Origin: Allobosea thiooxidans
Lineage (GTDB): Bacteria; Pseudomonadota; Alphaproteobacteria; Rhizobiales; Beijerinckiaceae
DNA length: 64,000 nucleotides
NCBI RefSeq assembly: GCF_900168195.1
Contig: NZ_FUYX01000009.1
Location: 124,001 to 188,000, forward strand
Reading direction: 5' to 3'
The notes beneath the pieces are model-generated. The model was given only the letters and a program-made list of their open reading frames with translations. It was not told where the DNA came from and did no database searches. Shown in pieces: positions 53,943-64,000 of the stretch (the stretch's first letter is position 1; each line of letters opens with the position of its first letter). Position numbers and translations under genes: made by a program.

Positions 53943-54617
53943 GTGATTCCTTGGACTGTCCTCGATACCGCCCCCCTGCCCGACGGCAGTGGCACCCTGC
54001 GCCTGAAGCAGCGCGGCAGCGAGTTCTCGATCATGCTCGGCAGCAACGAGCTGATGAACAGCCGGCTGAGCGGCTCCGAGGAGGCGCTGGCCAAGCTCGT
54101 CTGCGACCGCCTGGGACCGCGGCCGGGCCTGAAGATGCTGATCGGCGGGCTCGGGATGGGCTTCACGCTGCGGGCCGCCCTCGCCTGCCTGCCGACCGAT
54201 GCCACGGCGGAAGTGGCGGAGCTGATCCCGGCCGTCGTGACATGGGCGCGCGGCCCCATGGAGGCCCTCTTCGCCGGCAGCCTCGACGATCCCCGCGTCG
54301 TGCTGAACGTCGCCGATGTCGCCGCCGTGATCGGGGCCGGGAAGCAGCGCTACGACGCCATCCTGCTCGATGTCGACAACGGCCCGGAAGGGCTGACGGT
54401 GGCCGGCAACGACCAGCTCTATGCCGCCCGCGGCCTGCACGAGGCCAAGGCAGCCCTGCGGCCGGGTGGCATCATGGCGGTCTGGTCATCGGGACCGGAT
54501 CACGGCTTCACGAGGCGCCTGCGCGGCGCCGGCTTCGCCGTGGAGGAGGTCACGGTGCGGGCGCGCCGCACAGGCGGCGGCGCACGGCATGTGATCTGGC
54601 TGGCGCGGGCGCCCTGA
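53943..54617 (+). CDS. Spermidine-synthase-like methyltransferase-fold protein
   Basis: 224 residues with the Rossmann core of spermidine synthases: LKMLIGGLGMGFTLRAALA (binding loop), VAELIPAVVTWARG, DDPRVVLNVADV and YDAILLDVDNGPEGLT. The polyamine-synthase gatekeeper motif is altered, with the DxD of the active site reading LDVDNGP, so a true aminopropyltransferase is uncertain. The start is GTG at 53943. Divergent from the MFS gene. An agmatinase lies nearby, but they are on opposite strands. Confidence 0.78.
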   Translation: MIPWTVLDTAPLPDGSGTLRLKQRGSEFSIMLGSNELMNSRLSGSEEALAKLVCDRLGPRPGLKMLIGGLGMGFTLRAALACLPTDATAEVAELIPAVVTWARGPMEALFAGSLDDPRVVLNVADVAAVIGAGKQRYDAILLDVDNGPEGLTVAGNDQLYAARGLHEAKAALRPGGIMAVWSSGPDHGFTRRLRGAGFAVEEVTVRARRTGGGARHVIWLARAP

Positions 54618-54638
54618 CGGCGGCGCGACCCGAGCGCC

Positions 54639-55421
54639 TCAATCGAGCTTGCAGAGCCCCTCGCAAGGCGCGGCCGAGAAGGCGGTGACGAACTCGGCGA
54701 TCGCCTTCTGTGCGTCCGGCTTGAGGTTCGGCTTGGCCGCCTGCAACGCCCCGACCAGCGCCTGCCGGTCCGGCTGCTCCAGCCCCGCGGCGATGCCGGC
54801 CGCATTCTCGGCGAAGCCGCGCGCGAGCAGCAGCCGGTTGCCATCGCGCAGCCCGGGGCTGCGCAGCGCCAGGGCGGAGCCGACCACGATCTCCTGGAGG
54901 CCGACGCGCATTTCCCGCAATCCGCGGATGCGGGCGTCCGTCTTCTCCTCCGGCTTCAGATTGGTCGCGAAATCGTTGATCGCGGGCAGCGCCGCGCCGA
55001 CCGCCTTGAGGAGGAAGGAGCGGCTGCGGGTCAGCTCGTCCTGGAACTCCACCGCGTTGGCCGCCTGGTCGGGCTCCTTCCGGCCGGGCTCCGGCGTGAA
55101 CAGGGCGTAGATCTGCAGGACACGCGTCTGCTTCTGGATGATGTCGAGCAGGGCCGTGATGTCGGGCGCCGCATAGGGCCCCTTCCCGAGGATCGCCGGC
55201 GCGTTCCAGAGATCGGCCAGCACCTTGCCGTCGACGGGATCGGCAAGGCGCGGCAGGACCGGCTTGAGGGTCTGGGAGGCCTTGATCAGCGATTCGACCG
55301 AGGTGAAGGCGGCGTCCATATAGGCTTGGCCGTTGGCAGGCACCTCGGCCCGCGCGCCCCAGACGAAAAGGCAGAGTCCCGCCGTCGTCGCGATCCGTGC
55401 GATCGATCGATTGATGGTCAT
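54639..55421 (-). CDS. Secreted hypothetical protein coupled to agmatinase
   Basis: 260 residues: signal peptide (ARIATTAGLCLFVWGARA), then an all-helical mature part with repeated LLKAVGAALPAINDF-like helices and two cysteines near the end (PCEGLCKLD). No known catalytic motif (in particular no GxHxxE of imelysin peptidases). The ATG overlaps the agmatinase stop by 4 bases, so the two are co-translated. The family is not recognised. Confidence 0.68.
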   Translation of the reverse strand: MTINRSIARIATTAGLCLFVWGARAEVPANGQAYMDAAFTSVESLIKASQTLKPVLPRLADPVDGKVLADLWNAPAILGKGPYAAPDITALLDIIQKQTRVLQIYALFTPEPGRKEPDQAANAVEFQDELTRSRSFLLKAVGAALPAINDFATNLKPEEKTDARIRGLREMRVGLQEIVVGSALALRSPGLRDGNRLLLARGFAENAAGIAAGLEQPDRQALVGALQAAKPNLKPDAQKAIAEFVTAFSAAPCEGLCKLD

Positions 55422-56470
55422 GGCCGTCCTTTTCCTGCGGCGCGGGCTTCCGCGAGCAGGCAGAGCTCGGTGAAGAGCACCTGCGCTGCGCATTGCGCCG
55501 TGTTGCTGGTCGCGTCGTATTGCGGCGCCACCTCTACGACATCCGCCGCGACGATGTCTCGTCCCTTGAGCGCGCGCAGGATCGCCAGCGCCTCGCGCGG
55601 ACTGAGGCCGCCGACTTCGGGCGTGCCGGTGCCCGGCGCGAAGCCGGGATCGAGGGAATCGACGTCGAAGGAGACATAGGTCGGGCCGTCGCCGATCACC
55701 GCCAGCGCCTTTGCGATCACCGCCTCGAGGCCGAGATCGTCGACCTCGTTCGCATGGATCACGGTCATGCCGGAGTCGTAGGAGAACTCCCACAGATACT
55801 CCGCCCCGCCGCGGATGCCGATCTGGATGACGCGCTCAGGGTCCAGCACGCCGTCGAGTACCGCCTGCCGGAAGGGCCCGCCATGGTGGAACTTCGAACC
55901 CTCATAGGGGCCCGACGTGTCGCAATGGGCGTCGATATGGACCATGCCGACGGGGCGTTTGGCACCGACCGCCTTCAGGATCGAGTAGGTGATGGAATGA
56001 TCGCCACCGACAGCCAGCGGCGAAACACCGGCCTCGACGATCGTCCTGAAGGTCGCCTCGATGTCCTCGTGGCAGCTTTCGAGCGAATAGCGCGAGCGGA
56101 ACGGCACGTCGCCGATATCGGCCGCCTTGAGCATGGTGAAGGGCGCGGTGCCCAGCGCATGGTCCATCGGCCCCATGCGCTCGATGGCGCGCACCGCGCG
56201 CGGCCCGAGGCGGGCGCCCGCCCGGTTGGTGACGCCGAGATCCATCGGCACGCCGATGATGGCGACGTCGAGCCCGCCGAGATCGGGCTTGGCCAGGGCA
56301 TCCGGCCGATAGGGCGCACCGACGAAGGTCGCGACGTCGGCGAAGGGCCATTTGCGCTTGTCGCCGGTGAACTGGGCGGCCGCGACCTTGGCGAAGCGCG
56401 GGTCGTGAATGTCGCCGCCCCCGGCGCCGACATAGCGCTGTCGCAACCTGGCGAGCTTTTCCTGGTCCAT
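55418..56470 (-). CDS. speB: Agmatinase / guanidino-acid ureohydrolase
   Basis: 350 residues of the arginase family, which hydrolyses agmatine or a related guanidino compound to urea and an amine. The Mn ligands are present: His158 (GGDHS), Asp180, His182 and Asp184 (HIDAHCD), Asp269 and Asp271 (VSFDVDSLDP). It is longer than E. coli SpeB (306) by an N-terminal extension of about 40 residues, common in alphaproteobacterial guanidinobutyrase or guanidinopropionase-like proteins, so the substrate may not be agmatine. The start ATG at 56470 follows AGGGAGAC. Confidence 0.88.
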   Translation of the reverse strand: MDQEKLARLRQRYVGAGGGDIHDPRFAKVAAAQFTGDKRKWPFADVATFVGAPYRPDALAKPDLGGLDVAIIGVPMDLGVTNRAGARLGPRAVRAIERMGPMDHALGTAPFTMLKAADIGDVPFRSRYSLESCHEDIEATFRTIVEAGVSPLAVGGDHSITYSILKAVGAKRPVGMVHIDAHCDTSGPYEGSKFHHGGPFRQAVLDGVLDPERVIQIGIRGGAEYLWEFSYDSGMTVIHANEVDDLGLEAVIAKALAVIGDGPTYVSFDVDSLDPGFAPGTGTPEVGGLSPREALAILRALKGRDIVAADVVEVAPQYDATSNTAQCAAQVLFTELCLLAEARAAGKGRP

Positions 56471-56496
56471 GCCTGTCTCCCTGGCCTTGCGAGCCG

Positions 56497-57009
56497 TCAG
56501 TCGGGGATGCGTTCGAGCATCGTCACCGGCCCGCCCTGATAGTCGACCTGTCCGAAGCTCTTGTAGCCGAGCTTCTGCGCGACGCGTAGGGAGGCGAGAT
56601 TGTCGGGAGCGATGATGCAGACGCTGCGCTGTTCGCCATGGGTCTGCGCGAACCAGCGATGGGCAGCGGCCGCCGCCTCGCTCGCATAGCCCTTGCCATG
56701 CGCCTGCGCGGCGAGGATCCAACCGGCCTCCGGAGCTCTGTCGAAAGCCGGGGACAGCCCCCGGCAGCCGTCGAACAAGCCGACCTCGCCGACGACCGCA
56801 CCGCTGCCCTTCTCGACGATGACGAACATGCCGTAGCCGCGCAGGGTCCAGTGCCCGACGAGGCGCGTCAGCCGGTGCCAGGCTTCCTCGCGGGTGAGCG
56901 CCCGGCCGCCGAGGTGGCGCATGATATCCAGGTCGCTGCGCATGGCGTGGATGGCGTCCAGATCGCACTCTAGCGGGCGGCGCAGATGCAGGTTCTCGGT
57001 CTCGATCAT
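56497..57009 (-). CDS. GNAT acetyltransferase (RimJ/RimL-like)
   Basis: 170 residues. N-terminal IETENLHLRRPLECDLDAI, the acetyl-CoA loop region EAGWILAAQAHGKGYASEAAAAAHRW and NLASLRVAQKLGYKSFGQ, as in Acetyltransf_3 proteins that acetylate ribosomal proteins or small amines. It is upstream of the agmatinase on the same strand with a gap of 26 bases, so a product of the pathway could be its substrate; this is inference. Confidence 0.85.
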   Translation of the reverse strand: MIETENLHLRRPLECDLDAIHAMRSDLDIMRHLGGRALTREEAWHRLTRLVGHWTLRGYGMFVIVEKGSGAVVGEVGLFDGCRGLSPAFDRAPEAGWILAAQAHGKGYASEAAAAAHRWFAQTHGEQRSVCIIAPDNLASLRVAQKLGYKSFGQVDYQGGPVTMLERIPD

Positions 57010-57061
57010 GGTTGCTTAAAGCACCGCAGCGGAGACCGGCCAAGTCACCGGCGAAAACTAG

Positions 57062-58285
<1,224 letters not shown>

Positions 58286-58320
58286 TCGCTGCCCGCAGCG
58301 GCTTCGGCTTCCATTTCAGA

Positions 58321-58345
58321 GGCCCGGCGCAAGCCGGGCCTTTTT
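58321..58345 (+). terminator. Rho-independent terminator after TRAP receptor 1
   Basis: GGCCCGGC (58321-58328), loop GCAA, GCCGGGCC (58333-58340), then five T. Separates the two TRAP receptor genes into independent transcripts. Confidence 0.9.
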
Positions 58346-58433
58346 CATGCCGGCAGCGCCATTTGCTCGACGCACCGCCGACCGGCTCCGGGGCAGGCGA
58401 CACATTGCCGCAACACATGAATTAAATGCATGA

Positions 58434-59633
<1,200 letters not shown>

Positions 59634-59662
59634 TTCAACGGAGCTTGAGCGCGAGACCCACT

Positions 59663-59687
59663 CCCCCGGCGCAAGCCGGGGGTTTTT
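59663..59687 (+). terminator. Rho-independent terminator after TRAP receptor 2
   Basis: CCCCCGGC (59663-59670), loop GCAA, GCCGGGGG (59675-59682), then five T. Same loop as the terminator after copy 1, fitting a duplication that included the 3' end. Confidence 0.9.
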
Positions 59688-59778
59688 CATGGCCGGACAC
59701 GGGATCGTGCAGCCTCTGCGGTTGCCACAACCGCGCCTTGCTGGCTCAGTATGCCAAGCCATCGCTTCGGAACCTGCC

Positions 59779-60162
59779 ATGCGCCGCATCGCCCTCGCCC
59801 TGTTTCTGACCTCGCTCGCGACAGCCGCCGGCGCGCAGTCGATCGGCCAGCCCCTGCCCGGCCGGGCCGAGCCGCGCGCCGCCTACAGCAAGCCCACGCC
59901 CGCCCCGGCAAAGGGCATCCGCCCCTGCCCCGAATACGGTGCCGGCTTCGTCAGGATGGAGGGTTCGAGCTTCTGCGTGCGGGCCGGCGGCGGGGTCCGC
60001 GCCGAATTCGGCAAGAGTTCGCGCAACGGCTATGGCAGCCGGACGGACGGGATGGTCTATCTCGAGAGCCGCGGCCAGACGAACCTCGGCCCCGTGCGCT
60101 CGGTGGTGAGCGTCCGCGGCCAGGTGAATCGCGGGCTCGATTCCGGCCCCTTCCGCTACTGA
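59779..60162 (+). CDS. Short porin-like exported protein
   Basis: 127 residues: signal peptide (MRRIALALFLTSLATAAGA) followed by PCPEYGAGFVRMEGSSFCVRAGGGVRAEFG. This resembles the first strands of alphaproteobacterial Porin_2 proteins (CPEYG...C.R.GG.V). A full porin has about 350-500 residues, so this is either a relic or a small protein that kept the N-terminal disulfide unit. Two cysteines are conserved. It overlaps the convergent UDG-family gene by 7 bases. Confidence 0.62.
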   Translation: MRRIALALFLTSLATAAGAQSIGQPLPGRAEPRAAYSKPTPAPAKGIRPCPEYGAGFVRMEGSSFCVRAGGGVRAEFGKSSRNGYGSRTDGMVYLESRGQTNLGPVRSVVSVRGQVNRGLDSGPFRY

Positions 60163-60800
60163 GGCTCGTCCGGCAGGGCGAGCAGCTGCGCCACCTCGGC
60201 GCGAAGAGCCGGCACCAGCTCCGCTTCGAACCAGGGATTGCGCCTGAGCCAGGCATTGTTGCGCCAGGACGGGTGCGGCAGCGGCAGGATTCGCGGCCGG
60301 ACCGGCCGGTCCAGGATTTCGCGCCAGCGCGCCACGGTCGCGGACAGATTGGCGGCCTCGCCGGCCCCGAGATGCCAGTTCTGGGCATAGCGCCCGACCG
60401 CCAGCACGAGCTCGATCCGCGGCATAGCCGCGAAGACGCGCGCCCGCCAGGTCGGCGCGCATTCCCGTCGCGGCGGCTTGTCGCCGCCCTTGGCGTCGAG
60501 ACCGGGGAAGCAATGGCCCATCGGCACGATGGCGACCTTCGCGGCATCGTAGAAGGCGGCCTCGTCGATGCCGAGCCAACTGCGCAGCCGCACGCCAGAC
60601 GGGTCGGTGAACGGACGGCCGCTGGCATGGACCCGTGTCCCGGGCGCCTGGCCGGCGATGCACAGCCGGGCCGTGGCCGAGGCCTGGATGACCGGCCGGG
60701 GCTGATGCGGCAGCGGCGGCAGGTAGAGCGGGGCGTCGCGGCAGATCCGGCAGGCGCGCAGCTCGGCCAGCACTTCGTCCAGCGTTTCCGCCTCGCTCAT
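60156..60800 (-). CDS. Uracil-DNA glycosylase family protein
   Basis: 214 residues with UDG-superfamily pattern: N-terminal LRACRICRDAPLYL, motif I in CIAGQAPGTRVHASGRPF, and motif II HPSWRNNAWLRRNPWFE. These match COG1573-like enzymes, although the full four-Cys Fe-S pattern of family 4 is not evident. It may act on uracil in DNA, but substrate proof is lacking. The start overlaps the stop of the preceding secreted-protein gene (ATGA), so it is the last gene of a four-gene unit. Confidence 0.82.
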   Translation of the reverse strand: MSEAETLDEVLAELRACRICRDAPLYLPPLPHQPRPVIQASATARLCIAGQAPGTRVHASGRPFTDPSGVRLRSWLGIDEAAFYDAAKVAIVPMGHCFPGLDAKGGDKPPRRECAPTWRARVFAAMPRIELVLAVGRYAQNWHLGAGEAANLSATVARWREILDRPVRPRILPLPHPSWRNNAWLRRNPWFEAELVPALRAEVAQLLALPDEPQ

Positions 60801-61264
60801 CGCCGCGCCAACCTGGAGCGCCCCGGCGCTTGCGAGATCAGCCCGTCGCAGGCCCAATCGGACCGCTTGGCGGCATAGCCGTGCGGGTCGCCCTTCTCGA
60901 TGCGGGCAAGGCCGTTGATGCGCCCGCTCGGACGGCTGCGGATGACATAGAGATCGCCGCTGGTCTCGATGGTGAAGCAATAGGTGCGGCGCTTCTCCTG
61001 CGGACCGTAGTAATAGCAGACCGCATCGGCGGTCGTGATCCAGCAGGCGTCATTGTTCGGCACGCCGCGGTTATGGCCGCTCGCCCGGCTATCGGGGTGA
61101 TGATACTCGCTGAACGGCAGGTTGCTGCCGGTATAGAGGCCGGTGACGGTATTGCCCTCGAAGATGCGCCGGATCTGCTCGCCGTTCAGCCGCTCGGCAG
61201 CGGTTGCGGCGGTCGCCGCCAAAAGGCCGATGACGCCGACCGCGATACAGGTTCTTCGTCGCAT
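60797..61264 (-). CDS. Secreted protein, paralogue of the upstream gene
   Basis: 155 residues with a signal peptide (AVGVIGLLAATAATA). Mature part: ERLNGEQIRRIFEGNTVTGLYTG, SEYHHPDSRASGHN, ACWITTADAVCYYYG and YCFTIETSGDLYVIR. The pattern, with three cysteines around CYYYG, is shared with the neighbouring 156-residue protein (61264-61734). Family not recognised. The start shares one base with the preceding stop (TGATG). Confidence 0.72.
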   Translation of the reverse strand: MRRRTCIAVGVIGLLAATAATAAERLNGEQIRRIFEGNTVTGLYTGSNLPFSEYHHPDSRASGHNRGVPNNDACWITTADAVCYYYGPQEKRRTYCFTIETSGDLYVIRSRPSGRINGLARIEKGDPHGYAAKRSDWACDGLISQAPGRSRLARR

Positions 61265-61734
61265 CAGCGTTGCGCCAGCCTGCGGCTCATCGGCGCTTGC
61301 GGCGCGCGCGAGATCAAGCCGTCGCAATACCAGGGCGTGCCGTTGTCGCCGTGATTGCGCGGATTGCCGAGCTCGACCCTGGCGAGCGCGTTGATCATGC
61401 CGTTGCCGACATTGCGCAGCACGTAGAGATCGCCGCTCATCTCGACCGTGAAGCAATGCACGGTGCGGTCGCTCGGCGGACCGTAATAGTAGCAGATGCG
61501 ATCCGGCTTGGTGATCCAGCAGGCATCGGTATTGGGCTGCCAGCCATTATGGCCGAGCGCCCGCCCGTCCGGATCGTGATATTCGGTGAAGAAGCCGCCA
61601 TTGGTGTATCGGCCCGATACGGTATTGCCGCGGAAGGCGCGTTCGATCGCCTCTCCGCTCAGCCGCTCGGCCGCCTGCGACGCGAGCGTCGATGCCAGCA
61701 GCGCCAGCAAGGCCAGAACGGGCAGCCGCATCAT
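61264..61734 (-). CDS. Secreted protein, paralogue of the downstream gene
   Basis: 156 residues with a signal peptide (MMRLPVLALLALLASTLAS) and the same body as its neighbour: ERLSGEAIERAFRGNTVSGRYT, TEYHDPDGRALGHN, ACWITKPDRICYYYG and HCFTVEMSGDLYVLR, then WYCDGLISRAP. Tandem duplication with divergence. Start at 61734 overlaps the GST stop (ATGA), so it is translationally coupled. Exported function unknown. Confidence 0.72.
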   Translation of the reverse strand: MMRLPVLALLALLASTLASQAAERLSGEAIERAFRGNTVSGRYTNGGFFTEYHDPDGRALGHNGWQPNTDACWITKPDRICYYYGPPSDRTVHCFTVEMSGDLYVLRNVGNGMINALARVELGNPRNHGDNGTPWYCDGLISRAPQAPMSRRLAQR

Positions 61735-62342
61735 GCCTTCCAGCTCGGCCGCGCCGAGAGCTCGCCATGCCAGCGGCGGATCTGAGCGAACTCCTCCGGC
61801 AGCGGAATGCGTGAGGGCTTCATGAAGTCGATCGCGATGCCGGCGGTGATGTCGGCCACCGTCAGGACTTCCCCGCACAGGAAGGGGCTTCCGGCCAGTT
61901 GCAGTTCGAGCAGCCAGAGATGGTCGTCGACCTGGTCGCGACTGGCCTCGGCCCATTCCGGGATCTGCGTCTCGAGTTCCGCCATCGCAGGGTGGCTGTG
62001 GCGGAAGACGGCGGCCACGCTCGCGAACAGGCCGAGTTCCACGCGCCGGTTCCACATCTCGATCGTCGCCTGCTCCTTCGCATCGCTCCCGAAGAGCGCG
62101 GGCTGCGGGTGCAGGGCCTCGAGATAACGGCAGATCGCCATGGTCTCTGCCAGCGCCGTGCCGTCGTCGAGCTCGAGCACCGGCAGGCGCTGCAGCGGGT
62201 TCAGCCGGGTGAAGGCCTCCGTCCTGTGCTCCTTCTTTGCGATGTCGACCGGGACCAGCTCCGGCAACGGAATGCCCTTCTCCGCGAAGAAGATGCGGAC
62301 CCGCCGCGGATTCGGCGCCCGCCCGCCGTCATAGAGCTTCAT
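61731..62342 (-). CDS. Glutathione S-transferase
   Basis: 203 residues: thioredoxin-like N-terminal domain with MKLYDGGRAPNPRRVRIFFAEKG, LNPLQRLPVLELDDGTALAETMAICRYLE (cis-Pro and Glu-Thr/Ser G-site), and an all-helical C-terminal domain with FLCGEVLTVADITAG. The catalytic residue would be Ser/Asn of the N-terminal loop (APNPRR), not Tyr. First gene of the coupled unit GST - two secreted proteins - UDG-family protein. Confidence 0.88.
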   Translation of the reverse strand: MKLYDGGRAPNPRRVRIFFAEKGIPLPELVPVDIAKKEHRTEAFTRLNPLQRLPVLELDDGTALAETMAICRYLEALHPQPALFGSDAKEQATIEMWNRRVELGLFASVAAVFRHSHPAMAELETQIPEWAEASRDQVDDHLWLLELQLAGSPFLCGEVLTVADITAGIAIDFMKPSRIPLPEEFAQIRRWHGELSARPSWKA

Positions 62343-62479
62343 CGATCCCTCTCCGTCTCCGGCGCACCGGATCACGGCCCGCGCCGGCAGGTCAACCACA
62401 TGCTGCCGCTTCGTGACGCGAGCATGGCGCCGCCGGAGCATATGGACGTTCTCGGCTCTCCTCCGCCCGCATGCAGGCT

Positions 62480-63031
62480 TCAGCGCGGATGAGCGCGCCG
62501 CCAGGCTTCCGGCCGTTCGAAGCGCAGCGCCCAGAGGCCGCGCCCGGCGGCCCGGGCCGCCGCCTCTTCCGCCTGATAGGCGCCATAGGACACAGCGTGC
62601 CCCTCGCGCACGAGCCAGGCGTTGATATCGGTCTCGCCCTGCCGGCAGCGGGCGAGACCGCGGCCGTAGCGGTCGGCCTTGCCGATCTCGCAGGAGACGT
62701 TTGCCCTCGCCAGCATGGCCTGCAGCGCGCGGCGCGCTTCGCGGCCGCAGGCGAGCTGCCGGCCGTCGGGCGCTGTGCAGCTCTGGCGGTATTCCGGCGC
62801 ATCGATCCCCTCCAGCCGAAGCTCCTCGCCGAGCAGCCGGAGCGAATCGCCGTCGATCGCCTGCGCCGGCCCGACCAGCTCCCGGGCCGGGCCGAGGCGA
62901 TGCTGCAGGATCGCGCCCGCCAGTGCCAGAAAGCCGAGCAGGCCGAGCGCCACGACCAGGTCGGTCATGCGACCGACCCGGCGCCAGCCGAAGGGTCCAG
63001 AGCGGGAGCGACCAAATCCGAAAGGTGCCAT
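62480..63031 (-). CDS. Membrane-anchored thermonuclease-like protein (SNase fold)
   Basis: 183 residues with a basic N-terminus, one membrane helix (LVVALGLLGFLALAGAIL) and an SNc domain: AIDGDSLRLLGEELRLEGIDAPEYRQ, DRYGRGLARC and LVREGHAVSY. The catalytic Arg/Asp/Glu positions of staphylococcal nuclease appear partly kept (Asp in GIDAP, Arg in YGRGLA). The start could also be the ATG at 62968, which would leave the helix at the very N-terminus. It probably acts in the periplasm. Confidence 0.85.
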   Translation of the reverse strand: MAPFGFGRSRSGPFGWRRVGRMTDLVVALGLLGFLALAGAILQHRLGPARELVGPAQAIDGDSLRLLGEELRLEGIDAPEYRQSCTAPDGRQLACGREARRALQAMLARANVSCEIGKADRYGRGLARCRQGETDINAWLVREGHAVSYGAYQAEEAAARAAGRGLWALRFERPEAWRRAHPR

Positions 63032-63116
63032 CAGGAAGAGCTTAACGATTTGGTGTCCATGATGGCGAGCCGGCCGTGCATGCCGCACGGCCGAACGAGG
63101 ATACACGCTCCCGACC

Positions 63117-64000
63117 ATGGCGGAAGTGACGGCCGAACAGCTGCAGCGCGGGCGCGGACCCGACCCTTCGGCCGTGGCGCGGCGCAAGCTGGTCACCCGC
63201 GAGGTCAAATCCGTGCGCGAGCGGCTGACCTCCTCGACCGGTCTCGAACGTGCCTTCGACAACGAGTTGCTGCGCGTCTTCGCGCAATACCGGCTGGCCG
63301 GCTCGGTCGGCACGCTGGTGCTGGTGGTCGGCGTCGCCGCCGGCGCCTGCCTCTGGCTGCCGACGCGCCTGGTCGCATTGTGGAGCAGCACCGTCCTGCT
63401 CAGCGCGCTCGTCATCGTGGCGCTGGCGCGACGCTATCTCAGCGCCCCGGCGGAAACGGTCCGGCTCGCGCTCTGGCGGCGGCTGTTCGCGGCGGCGGAG
63501 GGCTTCCATGGGCTGTCCTGGTCGGCCCTGCTCCTGCTGTTCGCCACGGTCGATGCGCCCGGCGCCAAGGTCTTCGTCACGACGGCGCTGCTGATCGTCA
63601 GCGCGCTCACGGTCATGCTTTCGGCCACGATCCCGATGGCCGTCTATGCGGGGCTGCTCCCGATCATCGCCGGCATCTCCGCATTCTTCTGGGAACGACG
63701 GGACATCGACAGCGTCACCATGGCGCTGATGGCTGCGGCGGCGCAGCTCTTCTTCATCTTCCTCGCCAACCGGCTCTATGCCAGCTCCGTCGCCTCGATC
63801 GGCTTCAGGGCGGAAAAGGACGCGCTGATCGCCGAGCTCGAGACCGCCAACGCCAATTCCGACGAGGCCCGGCGCAAGGCGGAGGAGGCCAACCTCGCCA
63901 AGTCACGCTTCCTGGCGACGATGAGCCACGAGCTGCGCACCCCGCTGAACGCCATCCTCGGCTTTTCCGAGGTGATGAAGAACGAGATCTTCGGCGAGCA
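63117..64000 (+). CDS. Membrane sensor histidine kinase, DivJ/PleC-like (cut by window edge)
   Basis: At least 295 residues. Cytoplasmic N-terminus, about six hydrophobic helices (about 62-80, 87-105, 125-140, 146-165, 171-186, 200-220), then a helical linker ([26 protein letters not shown]). This runs into the HisKA H-box [23 protein letters not shown] with His271. The catalytic HATPase domain lies beyond the window. The H-box sequence is that of the PleC/DivJ/PdhS group, which controls the cell cycle in alphaproteobacteria, but many other kinases share it. Start at the ATG 63117. Confidence 0.88.
   Translation, partial: MAEVTAEQLQRGRGPDPSAVARRKLVTREVKSVRERLTSSTGLERAFDNELLRVFAQYRLAGSVGTLVLVVGVAAGACLWLPTRLVALWSSTVLLSALVIVALARRYLSAPAETVRLALWRRLFAAAEGFHGLSWSALLLLFATVDAPGAKVFVTTALLIVSALTVMLSATIPMAVYAGLLPIIAGISAFFWERRDIDSVTMALMAAAAQLFFIFLANRLYASSVASIGFRAEKDALIAELETANANSDEARRKAEEANLAKSRFLATMSHELRTPLNAILGFSEVMKNEIFGE

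Noticed and set aside
51710-54688. 992-codon plus-strand open frame
   Set aside because: Antisense to the ABC receptor and MFS genes and then out of frame over the spermidine-synthase-like gene; low-complexity Arg/Gln/His composition and no domain.
54639-55421. Imelysin-type peptidase (M75) for the secreted partner of agmatinase
   Set aside because: The helical layout is suggestive but the GxHxxE motif is absent, so it is left as unknown.

Overview
The window is high-GC DNA with dense, mostly ATG/GTG-started genes, many ATGA overlaps and no rRNA, tRNA or CRISPR that I could recognise. The gene content (FixJ-type regulator, DUF3141/Pta/AckA, AspT/AsdA, NapE/NapF, TakP-like TRAP receptors, DivJ/PleC-like kinase, DUF3300/DUF2950) points to an alphaproteobacterium of the Hyphomicrobiales (Rhizobiales). 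A Bosea- or Bradyrhizobium-like genus is a guess from gene content only.

1-24.5 kb looks like a metabolic and stress island. On the minus strand are a DUF3141 alpha/beta hydrolase, a phosphate acyltransferase and acetate kinase (cut by the window edge). Then come a small secreted protein, a FixJ-like regulator and a membrane protein on the plus strand. Next is a minus-strand block with a SulP transporter, an HlyD-type adaptor, a small membrane protein and a PPK2 polyphosphate kinase. Both SulP and PPK2 carry one in-frame stop codon with the rest of the gene intact behind it. Small envelope proteins, a DUF2950 protein and a DUF3300 protein with a C-terminal S74-like autoprocessing domain follow. 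A plus-strand operon (15.3-23.2 kb) encodes a large Orn/Lys/Arg decarboxylase, aspartate 4-decarboxylase and two AspT-type antiporters. This set would consume protons and generate proton motive force. The block ends with napE, napF and the first codons of napD.

24.5-32.1 kb is mobile DNA. An IS3-family element interrupts napD, and no later nap gene is present in the window. It is followed by an intact IS5-family transposase, an internally deleted IS1380-family remnant, an IS66-type tnpA with one recognisable end, a near-perfect palindrome, and a phage-type group (ParB-methyltransferase, DUF5681, large terminase, small ORF) without capsid or tail genes. 32.1-33.0 kb is nearly gene-free.

33-64 kb reads as core genome. 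It holds a cell-wall group (SGNH-like protein, Slt-SPOR transglycosylase, L,D-transpeptidase, SleB hydrolase), DUF971 and moaA, an uncharacterised membrane/coiled-coil/vWA-like trio, and a soluble chemoreceptor with a PilZ-like region. After these come solA, two transporters, a beta-hydroxyacid dehydrogenase and a methionine aminopeptidase. A polar amino-acid ABC importer without its ATPase, an MFS exporter, a spermidine-synthase-like protein and an agmatinase pair follow. The window closes with two tandem TRAP receptors, a coupled operon (GST, two paralogous secreted proteins, UDG-family protein), a nuclease and a truncated histidine kinase. Two REP-like palindromic intergenic repeats and three clear rho-independent terminators are visible.
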